Shown one piece after another: positions 45,527 through 57,012 of a DNA stretch of 64,000 nt. Numbering within the stretch: position 1 is the stretch's first letter; the number at the start of each line of letters is the position of its first letter. Made by a program: the position numbers and the translations under genes. Source of the DNA: Silene conica (taxonomy: Eukaryota > Streptophyta > Magnoliopsida > Caryophyllales > Caryophyllaceae); NCBI GenBank assembly GCA_029255685.2, contig CM055314.2, forward strand, positions 6,094,399 to 6,158,398, written 5' to 3'. The notes beneath the pieces were generated by a model. It searched no databases. It saw nothing but the letters and a program-made list of their open reading frames with translations, and was not told the DNA's origin.

Positions 45527-46549
45527 GGTTTCACTCAATCATGGACGAGTTTCACTCAATCATGGACATCATTGACCATTATACTCCTATCTTTCCACAA
45601 CAATTACAATTTTATTTCAACTTCTCCCTCTAACTATCAACCCCAAGTCGTGCAACACCCTTCCCCGCCGCCCCTGTATTTCCAGCCAGACCAAATTTGC
45701 GTCGCCGCTGCTATCGCCGCCACCACCACCACCTACAGGATGATTAATCTCCAAGATTACTTTTAACACAGTTAAAGACGTAGTAGCAGGAACATACATT
45801 TCAGAAGCATTAGCAACACATTTGTCGATATCAAAACATTACTTTTAACACAGTTAATTATCAACATTATCCATGTAGAGATTCAACCCCAATAAAACCC
45901 TAATGATAGTAATTGACATCTAATCAAGGGTTTCATTCCGAAATCCGAATATAAGCTATAGTTACTGAAAGTCCAAGTAAAACATGTCATTGTCTAGTGT
46001 CAACGATAAATGATTCACAAATTATAGAATAAGACCGTCTTCCAATGAGACGGTTTGATAAATGAGTATTATAAAATTAACCAAAAACACCTAAAAGGTC
46101 ACCAGCGACATTGGAACTAATTTCTGTCTATTTAGGAGAAAGACATGTACCGATAAAAAGTACAGCTTGATCGATTTGTTCTCTAATGTCAATTTGTTCT
46201 CTAATTGAACATCCTACAAATCTAATATTATTGTGACAGGATTCAATCTAAATAACAATTAAAAAAAAGAATAAGGAAGAAAATGAACAAAACAGAAAAC
46301 GATTTAAAGAAACCCTAATTTAATTAGTCTAAATCATTTTTTTAATTTCATATAATATAATTGAAAAGGTAGAGATTAGAATTATTACCTGATCGATACG
46401 AGAACTAGATCCATAGTTGTGTGGTTTAGGGTTTTTTTGTGGGGAAGAGAATTAGAGAGAACTTTTTTTTTGACAAAGGGTATAGAATGGAAAAGTAATG
46501 AAAAAAAAGTTCATGAATGAGTAAAACTCGTACATGAATGAACAATTAT
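45527..46549. mobile_element. Non-autonomous Mutator-like element, copy Y
   Basis: Same family as 12700-13543. The left end carries CTCAATCATGGACGAGTTTC twice over; the right, reverse-complemented, carries TTCATTCATGTACGAGTTTTAC. The inner part shares AGAAAACGATTTAAAGAAACC and CTAATTTAATTAGTCTAAAT with copy X. It also carries a GC-rich block (45640-45740) absent from copy X. Target duplication not found. Confidence 0.6.
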
Positions 46550-46619
46550 TTTTTATATTTGCATTTGTATTAAAATATATTATATTTATTTTGACTTACA
46601 AGTTTAAGAAAGCAAAGAA

Positions 46620-46800
46620 AAAAATTATTTAACCGAGGTCGAATAGAGCTCGAGTTGAGCTCGTGCCTAATTTGAGCTAATTCAGAGCTTTGATTTTTTA
46701 CGCTCGGATAATTCCGAGCCAATTCCGAGCTCAAGCTCAAACTTCTGAGCCGATTCCAAGCCCATCTGTGCTCGAACTCAAATCGGCTCGGTTAGACCCG
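46620..46800. repeat. GAGCTC/CCGAGC-rich inverted-repeat DNA
   Basis: Dense alternation of GAGCTCGAG, GAGCTAATT, CCGAGCCAATTCCGAGCTC and CTCGGTTAGACCCG, partly self-complementary. This resembles hAT-type MITE arms, but no ends or target duplication could be set. Confidence 0.4.
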
Positions 46801-46923
46801 TACATACAAGTATTCAAAACGGACGTGTTCCATACCACGTTTCAGACAATTCATACTAGACGTACTAAATTCACTTCCCCCTCGACTACCACATTGAATA
46901 ATCACGCTGCTCAGACGAATTCA

Positions 46924-47537
46924 CGTCATGTAAGGCACGGAAAACGTAGCATTATTTTTAATTTCAATAGTAATGTCAGGGATAGTTCCACTTCAGTGGC
47001 TTGTTCCTCAATATTGAATAGCAACGCATCACGTTTACGCAACATGCTGATTGCCGAGCTTAAAACTTGATCATGATGAGGCTCACCGGTCTTGAAGTTA
47101 TCCAGCTTATCAAGACATCCCAGTCTTTCTTCAGTCGTTCCGTCACTCCCATGACTCCCTGTTCTTGCCTCCTCAGACAAGTTGTCCATCTGAAAACAGC
47201 AGACAAGCATTAAAACCTAATACAATGTATGAAGTATTTTAGAAACCATCAGATAAAAATGACTAAGTACTTTATTCAAGATGGCCATGGACTCTCGAAG
47301 TTTAGTCATGAACTCGGTTTCTTCCTCCTGGAAACCAATTGTCGCTTTCTTCAAGTTGGGAATTCTCTTAACATGTTCTTGGACTAACGGTTGCACAGAG
47401 CGATTATGACAGAAACGAGGACGAACCATCATGTGTTTAGGAATCCTGTTAAGTATTTCATCAAATGCAGCTGCAACAATCCCAATACGCTTCATCCTGA
47501 AACGATGTTGAAGCGAAAAGAAAAAGAACTTGAGCAC
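46924..47537 (-). pseudogene. Spliced fragment of an unidentified gene
   Basis: Two open blocks on the minus strand join across a plausible intron: exon 47537-47272 (ending ILNK, donor GTACTT) and exon about 47190-46924 (acceptor TTTTCAG, starting MDNLSEEARTG). The upstream block reads KRIGIVAAAFDEILNRIPKH and later QEEETEFMTKLRESM; the second reads DQVLSSAISMLRKRDALLFN. Acid- and Leu-rich, likely helical. I do not recognise the family. The flanks are repetitive, so this may be a captured or decayed piece; the protein start is unknown. Confidence 0.5.
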
Positions 47538-47559
47538 TTACAGTCATCAGCATTCGCAC

Positions 47560-48600
47560 CAACATATGTGATGCGGGAGCATTGGCTAGGAGGAAGGATC
47601 GTGGTCCACGATCTAAATGTGATCTCAAGATGTTCGAATTGGGTTCGATACGTATTTTCAAGTTGGCTTGGCAAGACGTATTAAAGGAACAAGGCAAGTT
47701 ACAAGGTGGCTCGTTGGTGGTTAGCCAACGTCGACCTAGGGCGTGTGATACCACACGTTTCTAGTACTATTATTATTAGTATTATTTTAGTCTTAATTTT
47801 ATTTATGTTATTAGATTAATTAAGTTTGTTACAAGTTTTGTTATAGTTAGTTATAATAAGTTTGTTACAAAGTTAGTTAAGGTAGTTACAAGTTAGTTAG
47901 GTTTGTTATTAGGTTGTTAGGAGTTAATTACAATCTAATCTAGTTTATGTTATTTTATTAATAAGGATTTATTTTAACCCATTAGGATAGAAAATAGGAA
48001 ACCTAGTTTGAAGGGGACTCGACGTGTTGGCCGAGTATTCTAGTCGTGTGGTTTGTGTTTGTGTTGTGACGGATGTCCTTACTATAAATAGGCATCCTTA
48101 GTTATTGTCTTAGATACTTTTGAATTATTATTATTTAGTGAAAACTTAAAACCCAAAGTATTTGTGTGAGCTTTACAAATTATTGATTAAGTATCTTAGT
48201 GAGCTTGATCTTAGGTTTAATCGTGGCTTCGATTAAATTGCAGAATAATCAAATCTTCTTGGATTGGAGGGCGAGATTATTAGCTATCCATCTACAAATC
48301 ATTCACAATACATACAATACATCGTTCCATCAATCTTTCACCAATCATCTACGATCACAACTACTAATCGTGTGTTTACACGACCACCACCACCGATCAT
48401 AACCGACCACCATCAACATCACCGTACACCATCATCGTTCACCACCGTCATCATTATGATCCGTCGTCATCATCATTCATCGTTCATTATTCGTTGTTTA
48501 CGTTATTTGTTTGTTCTAATTCGTGATATATCACAAGTATTATTATTCCGTTGCACTTTTAGTATTCTTGTTGATCGTCTTATTTGATTATCTTGAAGAA
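47560..48600 (+). mobile_element. Probable LTR-retroelement remnant
   Basis: A short open stretch ending at 47764 is followed by AT-rich DNA with short GTTA(G/C)-rich repeats. Then comes a promoter-like TATAAATAGGCATCC (48080-48095), about 50 bases after CGTGTGGTTTGTG, and a C/A-rich (CACCACCAC) leader. This order resembles an LTR U3-R region, but no terminal repeat pair or primer site was found in the window. Confidence 0.4.
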
Positions 48601-48659
48601 TACGCATCAATATGACTGTGATATAATTACTCCTATATTTACCTGTCTATAGGACAAAT

Positions 48660-51062
48660 CCAGCTTGGTGGTGGCCATAATGAATCCGAGTAGCCAGAGT
48701 ATAATTCAATCGCACCAGAATGTTCAGCATCGCGCAAATGGTGTACTCCGATATCAAGTTAAGAGCATGGTATAGGGCTATCATCCCTCCAATAATAGGA
48801 TGGGAAACTATGGCTCGAGAACAATGTAAGGAACTATGTCATACACGCCCCATATAATTAGTCTTACTAATTATAATCTCCTAATTAACTCTTTAATTAG
48901 GGTTTCAAGATCTTATGCATGCTATATAAAAATGCGGAAATAAGGTGTCGAATGCTTACAATCCGACGAAACACTTGCAAGGATGATCCTCCAAACCGAG
49001 TAATCAAAGTAGATTACCTCCTTTGTGATGCACCCAAGACAACCCCTTAAACCGTGATTTACACGAGCTAGGTGCTTAAAACGGTTTTCTTTAAACTCTA
49101 TATTCTAATCTTATTAGAATAAATAATATGAGAATACTACAACAATTGTAGTATTGATAATATAATCCTATTATATGAAAATATTATGAGATAATATTTT
49201 GAGAGGTTTTGGTAGTTTTTCTCACACTAGAAAAATGGGATAGAAAGAACAATCAATTAAAGTGTGAACAATTCACATATGATAGTTAATTGTTGTGGTT
49301 GCCGTGAGTTATGGTGGAAAGCACCAAGGAGTGCGTTTTATCTTACCAAAATAGTTAGGGTGGCTCTAGGTGATCTTATATAGGTTTGTGTTTTTATTGT
49401 GTACTTGAGACACAAAACACACCCATAATTACCTTCTTAAAACCGGTACCCTATAAGATAAAATGGTCATCCATTTTATAAATGTCATTTTGTACAATTG
49501 TATAATCAAGTGTGACATACATTATGTCACAATTATCAAATAAATATCATATTGTTTTTAAATTAAAATACATATTTATCAAATAAATATCATTTATAAA
49601 TTAAACAAATCATATTTAACAATTTGACAAGTAATTCATAATTACTAATATATAAAATGGTCATTTCAATAATCGTCAATACGATTTACAACACTTGTAA
49701 TAATGATCAACCCGATTCATTCTAATTACGATATTTCATAAATATCGTTTAATGTTTGACAATCGACACGTTTCAATTTCAAACATAAATTTTACATTAA
49801 GATTTAACCTCGAATTTCTCGATATACGAGTTTAAGGAATCTGATCAACTCGTATCAATATACATTTGATCAGTTTATCAATTAAGGAAATTGTCCTATA
49901 GGTGTGACCTAAAGGGATCAACTAACCACCACCGTCATACGACAGTAATGTCAAACTCTAGCTAGCCAATCATTACCGATTAATGTTGGTCAGTTGACTA
50001 TATAATTTCGTATCATCCCTTGCGTATTCTTGTCATGAGATTTAATTATGTGATCGCACTATTGTTGAGGACATAATTCCCAACAAACAAAATGCAGTTC
50101 TTTACACAGAGGCCTAATTCCCGAGCTGAAGCAGAAAAGGAAAAGTTACGGCCAAATGAAAAAGACCGATCACCAAGACTAGTTATCTCAACCCACTTCT
50201 TCCTCCTTTCATTGAGCTCATAAACCTTAAACTCAGTCCCTTTATCGTCTTCTCGAGGGTCAACCTTACATTTAACTACCAAATATAGCTACCCCAGTGA
50301 CTCGACCAGCCGCTTTCGCCTTCCACCTCCACCCGCAATGGGAGCAATAAAAGAAGTCATCTTAGATGAATGGTATTTAATCTCATAAACCCTCCCCCTA
50401 CGATCAACACCTAACACCCTACCCTTAAACTCAATAATGTCGTCAAAGCGAAAACCTTTACCATCATGTATAGTCTCGGGTCTGAGTGGTAGGATATATT
50501 GCTCATGAATCCCTAAATAGAACCTATACATCCCCAATGTACCGTCACGATTAAGATTGATAGCAGCCGGAGCATTAGGAAACATAATAACCATATACTG
50601 CGGTTCACAAGGCTCACACCGATTAAAAGGAGTATCGTAACTAAGATTACGAAACCGGCCTAATTCACGAACATTAAAATCATACGAATTAATGTTATTA
50701 GGAAAAGTAATGGGTTTATTATAAGATTCAGTTGAGAAAGGTTTGCGAATACTGAGTTTTCCAGGGGTATACGCGTCTAGGAATAGAACACAAGCGTCGG
50801 CGACAAGGATGAGAATTCAATCGATGAAGTTTCGAGGGGACGATAAAAGGCGCAGATTGTCGTGATGGACAGGAAACAACAACCACCATCATAATCAAGG
50901 AGTCGGTAATAGGAATTAGGTGAAAGAAGGGATGAATCGGAAAGACGGGGACATGAGGATCGCCATGAACAACAGACGGAGCGGAAGGTCATGATGGAAT
51001 TGGAGTTTGAGGTTAAGTAGTTGGCTATGGAGGATATCAGTTCCTGTGGGAGGTCTGACCAT
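48660..51062 (-). pseudogene. F-box/DUF295 pseudogene, split by a solo LTR
   Basis: Reading leftwards from 51057: an F-box start (PPWSDLPQELISSIANYL, then TFRSVCCSWRSSCPR) with no in-frame ATG before it; a frameshift near 50770; a DUF295 body (KLSIRKPFS, ELGRFRNLSYDTPFN, RFDDIIEFKGRVLGVDRRG, RKRLVESLG); an in-frame TAG at 50291-50289; then LYLVVKCKVDPRED, KVYELNERRKKWVEI and LGLCVKNCILF. At 50085 a 1248-bp LTR interrupts the frame. Past it, from 48837, the frame resumes (FPSYYWRDDSPIP, a second stop, then LDIGVHHLRDAEHSG and SDSLWPPPSWI, the family's C-terminal motif). Such proteins are substrate adaptors of SCF ubiquitin ligases. This copy is dead. Confidence 0.85.
48838..50085 (-). mobile_element. 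Solo LTR, 1248 bp, Copia-like
   Basis: On the minus strand it starts TGTTGGGAATTATGTCCTC and ends GGGGCGTGTATGACA, the TG...CA borders of an LTR. Flanks AACTA (48833-48837) and AACAA (50086-50090) are a 5-bp target duplication with one mismatch. There is no second LTR or internal region, so this is a solo LTR left by recombination. It lies inside the F-box/DUF295 pseudogene, whose reading frame resumes on the other side. Confidence 0.8.
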
Positions 51063-51642
51063 GGTGGGTTTCTCTTTCACTTACGGCCTACCATTGTGTA
51101 TCCTTGCAAAACTGATTATTTAGGTTCCATTTAAGTACGTAGTTGTTTATTATGTATGAGTTTTAGTTAATTATGGACTCTTTTTCCTTATTTGCTTGCA
51201 TGTTTTGTTATTATTATCAAATTTAATATATAAATAGCAATATTTAATATAAATATAAATATAAATATAGAAGGATTGCTTTAATTGTTTTTTTTTTAGA
51301 AAATATACCTTGCATGAGAGTTGTTTAATCATTGTTTGTCTTTGCTTTTATTTATATATAATATTTGTAGATTTATATATATATTCAATTTAATCAAATA
51401 ACCAATTTAACGAAATAAGTCAAATAACTGAGCAAGTATATAGCAATCAACATAAGAGAAAATTTGTTCATATAAAAAGTTTAAAATTAGATTGATTAAA
51501 TTTTTTATTATCATCTATACAATATTATTAAACGTTAGCAAGAAAAAGCCACGTTGAAAATGCCACATGGAATGAAAAAAGCCAAGTAGGTGTGACATGT
51601 AGGTGTGACATGACATTTGATTTGGCATGACCATAATTTAAT

Positions 51643-52501
51643 GGGTAAATTATCAATTACACCCATGGTTAATACACTTTTTTAAACTTACTCCCATGTC
51701 AATTTTTTTATTAAATTACACCCTACTTATTACCTTCTTTCAAAAGTTGCACCATCAGGCCGAAATTCCGTTGATTATAAAAAATTTCCGGCAAAGTAAT
51801 TTTTTTAGGACAATTATGCCCTAACCTATTCTATTTATCCCTCCCTCCCTTCTTCATTCACCCTCTTATTCAATTTTCCCCCAATTTAATTTCTTCCCCA
51901 ATTTTAATTTTCCCCCAATCCCCAATTTAATTTCTTCCCCAATTTCATTCATCCTCTTATTCAATTTTCCCCTATTCTATAGTGTATGATTCTTTTCTTT
52001 CTCCCTCCCTGCCATGCCCTGTACCTTTTTGACGTAATAAGATCATGAAGAGCTTGCAGAGCATCTTGCTTTTGCCCAACATTTATTAGCTCTTCAACTC
52101 GCTTGAGTGCATTCTCCGGTTTCGCAAATGTCGACATTCTCACTCAAAGCATGCGTTAACCTTCAAGTTCAGATTGGAGGGACTTTTGTTGGATGAACGG
52201 TGAAGAATTATGATGAACGATGATGAATTATGATGAATTAGGGTAGAATTATTTGGGAAAATCTGAGAACAAGGTAAAAGTCAGGAGTTTTGGTAAATGA
52301 AAAGGCACAGTGAAAGAGTCAGAGGTTAATTGTCGCGAGGTAAAATGGTCAGTTCAAGTAGTTTTTCGTCTGAAAATGGACTTTGGTGTAACTTTTGAAC
52401 TGAGGTAATAAATTGGGTGTAATTTAATAAAAAAAATTGACGTGGGAGTAAGTTTAAAAAAGTGTATTAACCATGGGTACGGTGTAATTGATAATTTACT
52501 C
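51643..52501. mobile_element. Pack-MULE, 859 bp, carrying an eIF3a exon
   Basis: Terminal inverted repeats of about 110 bp: the left starts GGGTAAATTATCAATTACACC, the right, reverse-complemented, GAGTAAATTATCAATTACACC; both go on to GGTTAATACACTTTTTTAAA and CTTACTCCCA(T/C)GTCAATTTT. An exact 9-bp duplication TAATTTAAT flanks it (51634-51642 and 52502-52510). A paralogous empty site with a single TAATTTAAT lies at 52803-52811. The interior holds eIF3a exon 1 in antisense. No transposase. Confidence 0.93.
52009..52137 (-). pseudogene. EIF3A: eIF3a (eIF3 subunit A) exon-1 fragment captured by the Pack-MULE
   Basis: The minus strand reads [13 protein letters not shown] then [19 protein letters not shown] and TSKRYRAWQ, the highly conserved start of eukaryotic initiation factor 3 subunit A, about 43 residues. 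The match stops at RAWQ; after it the frame runs into element sequence (GGRKKRI...) and stops by 51961. The cut at RAWQ probably marks the donor gene's first coding-exon border. A short piece of 5' leader (GGTTAACGCATGCTTTGAGTG) may be captured as well. No other part of eIF3a is present, so this is a transduplicated fragment, not a gene. Confidence 0.9.
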
Positions 52502-52682
52502 TAATTTAATTATGAGATGGTAAATTAATGTGACATTTTTATTATTCTTAATAATAATAATAATAATAATAATAATGTTACATTCAACATCTTTTAATAG
52601 GGCTCCACTTACACTTTTCCTATCCTCTAGTTATAAATTTATATTTACTTCCAACTCTTTATCATACTCATTCTTATTGAAT

Positions 52683-52934
52683 TCTATACAATATTATTAA
52701 AAGGTTAGCCAAAAAAGCCACGTTGACAATGCCACATGAAATGAAAAAAGCCACGTAGGTGTGACATGTAGGTTTGACATGGCATTTGATTTGACATGAC
52801 CATAATTTAATTGTGAGATGGTATTAATGTGACATTTTTATTATTCTTAATAATAATAATAATGTTACATTCAAGATGTTTCAAGAAGGCTCTACTTATA
52901 GTTTTCCTATTCCCCATAGTTATAAATTTGTTTA
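52683..52934 (+). repeat. Dispersed repeat with Helitron-like 5' end, copy 2 (empty site)
   Basis: TCTATACAATATTATTAAAAG onward, about 90% similar to 51516-51642 plus 52502-52630. TAATTTAAT occurs once (52803-52811), so the Pack-MULE is absent. Its right part is interrupted by the Copia-like element starting at 52935. Confidence 0.75.
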
Positions 52935-53119
52935 TGTTATGAAATATTATAGTATAATATTATATGGATGTCCATATCTTATAATATCTCAGAGTGCTTT
53001 ATCTTATAGAAACTCTACCTCATTGTATATGTATATATACCCCTTATAATGGAATGAGAACATACTTTTGTCTCTCTCACTTTTTCTTTACAATTCTCTC
53101 TCGTCTTTATTTCACAACA
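52935..53119 (+). repeat. 5' LTR of the Copia-like element
   Basis: A 185-bp LTR. TATATATA at about 53032-53040 and TTATAATGG at 53044 suit a promoter, followed by a CT-rich leader (TCTCTCTCACTTTTTC). Confidence 0.75.
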
Positions 53120-53599
53120 CGTTATCAGCACGAGTCTCTAGACGAACCCTAATTTTTTTCTTTTTCGCAGATCTACCTTATTATCCTCTCAATTAAACAA
53201 GACATAACATTAATCTTAAAAAGTATAGGACTTGTTATTAACAACAGAGCTTCCCTTTGACAAGTGCATTCTGACCCTACGTTTGGCTTTGGAAAAATTG
53301 AATCAATCCTAACAAGAATTATTGGAAATAAGGCGGGACACCCTCATTTTAGGTAGATTTCCGAAGAATAAGGTATGTTTTCTTCCATATATATTGGTTA
53401 ATTGTAAAAATATAATTATATTAATATGGAATTTGACAAGATTTTGGTATGTATAGACTACAGTCTATTAAAAGAATTTTATAATGTGTATGAGATTATT
53501 ATATGAGTTGTGTAAAATATCATATTATTTCGGAACTGAAATTTTATAGGAAATAATTTTTAAAAAGGACATATCAATATCATAAAATTTGGATTTGGA

Positions 53600-54420
53600 A
53601 GTTCCAAAAGATTTATTTTATAATGATGAGGGATATGTCCATATATTATAACTTTGACCTGAAGTTCAAAGTTTTAAGGGTGTTCCAAAATATTTAACAC
53701 TGTCTCATAAGGGAGATATGTTTATATTATGACTTTGACCGGAAGTTCAAAGTTTTAAGGGTGTAAATTTAACACCGTCTCATAAGGGAGATATGTTATG
53801 AAGTTCAAAGTTTTAAAGGGTGTAAATTTAACACCGTCTCAAAAGGGAGATATGTTTACATGACTTTGACCTGAAATTCAAAGTTTTTAGGGTGTAAATT
53901 TAACATTGTCTCATAAGGGAGATATGTTCATATTATAACTTTGACCTGAGCTTCAAAGCTTTAAGGGGTGTAAATTTAACACCGTCTCATAAGGGAGATA
54001 TGTTTATATTATGACTTTAACCTGAAGTTTAAGGGATGTAAATTTAACACCGTCTCAAAAGGGAGATATGTTTACATGACTTTGACCTGAAATTCAAAGT
54101 TTTTAGGGGTGTAAATTTAACATTGTCTCATAAGGGAGATATGTTCATATTATAACTTTGACCTGAGCTTCAAAGCTTTAAGGGGTGTAAATTTAACACC
54201 GTCTCATAAGGGAGATATGTTTATATTATGACTTTAACCTGAAGTTTAAGGGATGTAAATTTAACACCGTCTCATAAGGGAGATAGGTTTATATTATGAA
54301 TTTGACCTGAAGTTCAAAGTTTTAAGGGGTGTAAATTTCACAACGTCACATCAATACAATATGACTTTGACTTGAAGTTCAAAGTTTTAAAGGGAAAATT
54401 TAACACCGTCACATCAATAC
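53600..54420. repeat. Higher-order tandem array inside the Copia-like element
   Basis: About ten units of 59-77 bp marked by CATAAGGGAGATATGTT, TGACTTTGACCTGAAGTTCAA and GGTGTAAATTTAACACCGTC. GGGAGATATG occurs near 53711, 53786, 53845, 53917, 53993, 54061, 54133, 54210 and 54278. The block 53845-54060 is repeated almost exactly at 54061-54277, so three units of about 72 bp were amplified as one 216-bp unit. Confidence 0.88.
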
Positions 54421-56519
54421 AATATATTCATATTGTATTTTGGACGTGAAGTTTCATAGGGAAACACCTCATACTATCTTGGGCCTAAAGTTCCAAAAGA
54501 TTTATTTTATAAAGATGGGGAGATATGATATTCATATTGTATTTTGGACCTGAAGTTCATAAGTTTATAATGTATAAGGCAAGTGGCTAGAAGTCCACAT
54601 GAAAGCTAGCGGCCAGAAGTTCACAGCTGCGATTTTGATACACATTTGAGTTTTAAATGAATAAAACAGTTTTATTCAAGGGAAATTATTTCTAAATTGA
54701 TTATTGTTCACCTGAAGTTGAACAGTAATGAGATTTGAAAGTAGATCCATTCCTGGTAGTGAATGTGACATCTCATAAAGACTCTGATGTGACAATAATA
54801 AGGTTAATGGACAATAATATAAGCTTAATGATGTGGCCTTATTGAGGCTAAGAATGAGGGCATTTGATGAGCCAAGCTAAGTAAATAAACTTTAATTGAG
54901 TTTAATGATGTGGTTTTACTGAGCCTAAGAAGAATTTTGAGCCAAAATTCAATTCATTTAAAGTAATGAAAGTATCTCATATATGCTCGAAATTTGATAC
55001 GAGAAAGGATAAATTATGTATGGGTTGGAAATTTTGACATTCATACTATGGCCTGAAGTTCATAGCGTTTGAAAATAATGAAATTATGGCTCGAATTTCC
55101 TAAGTATTTACGTATATAGAATTATGATCGGAAGTTCATAATGTTTACAAATATTAAAACTGTGGCCTGAAGTTCACAGTGTTTGCAATTTAGTTTTGAT
55201 ACGGTGATACATTTTGAGTACTAAAACAAAAATAAAGTCGGGGTTTATTCATGAATGTCAAAAACTCATAAATTATGGCATATGAGATTTAGTAATGATG
55301 TAATATACCTTTTATTTCACTCATATAATGTAGTCTTGAAGACACAATATTGTGAAAAAAAATGGTTTGAGTGAAATTATTATTTTATTGAGAGTAAATT
55401 ATGTCAACGATAGTCCTTATATATAAGGACGTGGTGTGTTTATTTTGAAACACTTATATTCCCATCAAAAGTGGATATTTATTACACTCTTGAAAGAAAG
55501 GAGATAATGTGACACTCATATGGTATTATGAGGTAAATTGTCGAAAAATACAACTAATTTTGAAGTTGTTGGGATCTCTGTGGTTAAGAGAATAATTGAT
55601 TCGTAAGTTAAATTATGATCAATTTACATATATAATTATCATGTTATACAACACATTGAAAGGATGTGATAAACATGGGTGTCATCATTATATATGATGA
55701 CAATTATAATAATTAATCATTTGAGAAAACTCAAAGAGGAATATATTTCATATTGGAATATTGACGAGTCTTGCCTACATATATGGGACTGTAAAACCCC
55801 TCGCGAAAGCGGAAATATAAACACATAAAAGTACCAAAAATGCAGCGGAATTTAAAACTTTTTAAAGTAAACTAAACAACATGCGAGAAGTCTTAGACTG
55901 AAAACTGGAAACAGAACTGATACAAACAACAGAAGATAAGTAGCAGTTCTAAGTATCAAACCAAAACGTAAATACAAAGCCTGGGATGGAACATCCCTAC
56001 AGGCATCAAAACAAAAGTATCAAACTACGAGTCCAGCTAAACGATATAAGGGTACGTCATAATGAAAGGATCATCGCTCGCTAGCTCTCGTGAACCCCGC
56101 TCCAACCAGCATGTACCTACATACATGAAAACATGTACGCCACAATCAGTGGGGAGTGACTAGAGTTCTCCTAGCCACCTTTTGTGACAACACGAAACAG
56201 GTAAGGCAATACAAAACACTCCAACATATATAAACATGTGAAGCATAAACATCTCATCAACTGATATTATACTATCATGCGATTACAATGCACGGCCCTC
56301 AACCAACTTCATAAACCATTAGGAAGGAGAGCCGGTTTCCCTACTGGTTACCCAGTCGGGGGGTCTTTCAATCCAACTATTTATGAAACCGAACTAAGAG
56401 TCGTCCAATGCCTTGGATGATTTAACCACAAATCAAATAAACAACAATAACTCATCATGCATATCTGACACTGTACCATCATCAAGGCAAGCAGATACAA
56501 CATCCATAACACTAGCAAC

Positions 56520-57012
56520 GGGTCCAGAGGTGAACCTAACACATATCCCATTACTACACTATGTCGGGTCAAGAGGTGAACTTAACACATATCCCAACAT
56601 ACAATTCAAGTAAAGGGTCCAGAGGTGAACTTAACACATATCCCTAAACTTACAAACATGAAAAGGGTCCAGAGGTGAACTCAACACATATCCCTAATCA
56701 TCCAAAAGCAAAGGGTCCAGAGGTGAGCTTAACACATATCCCAATGCTACAAACATGTATTGGGTCTAGAGGTGAACTTAACACATATCCCAATACGCAG
56801 CCACCGCACAACGGGTCCAGAGGTGAGCTTAACACATATCCCGTGTACGACAACCGATCACGTGTCAGGTCCAGAGGTGAGCTTAACACATATCCTGACA
56901 CGCCCAAGCAAAACACGTAACGGGTCCAGAGGTGAGCTTAACACATATCCCGTCACGCGACATATAAAACACGTAGTGGGTCCAAAGGTGAGCTTAACAC
57001 ATATCCCACCAC
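56520..57012. repeat. Ten-copy array of TCCAGAGGTGAGCTTAACAC
   Basis: A near-invariant 28-30 bp core (GGGTCCAGAGGTGARCTTAA plus CACATATCCC) repeats at 45-57 bp intervals near 56520, 56568, 56616, 56666, 56715, 56760, 56813, 56867, 56922 and 56977. Spacers of 17-27 bp vary, and each core is bounded by GGG and CCC, often with the flanking spacer ends mirrored (for example CACG...CGTG). Open frames here are by-products. Confidence 0.9.

Larger units (their letters stand above)
51516..52630 (+). mobile_element. Dispersed repeat with Helitron-like 5' end, copy 1 (carries the Pack-MULE)
   Basis: Starts TCTATACAATATTATTAAAC after an A, as a Helitron 5' end would, and continues with AGCCACGTTGAAAATGCCAC and AGGTGTGACATGTAGGT. 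It is interrupted at 51643-52501 by a Pack-MULE, then continues with GTGACATTTTTATTATTC, an (AAT)n run and TTATAAATTT. The homologous copy at 52683-52930 has no insertion. The 3' end is not defined. Confidence 0.55.

Noticed and set aside
45524..45766. 80-codon open frame
   Set aside because: Begins in the inverted repeat of a Mutator-like element; low-complexity Pro/Ala; no family.
56520..57012. Regularly spaced repeats resembling a CRISPR array
   Set aside because: Plant nuclear DNA, inside a solo LTR; spacers are short and uneven and no cas genes are present. Treated as a tandem array.
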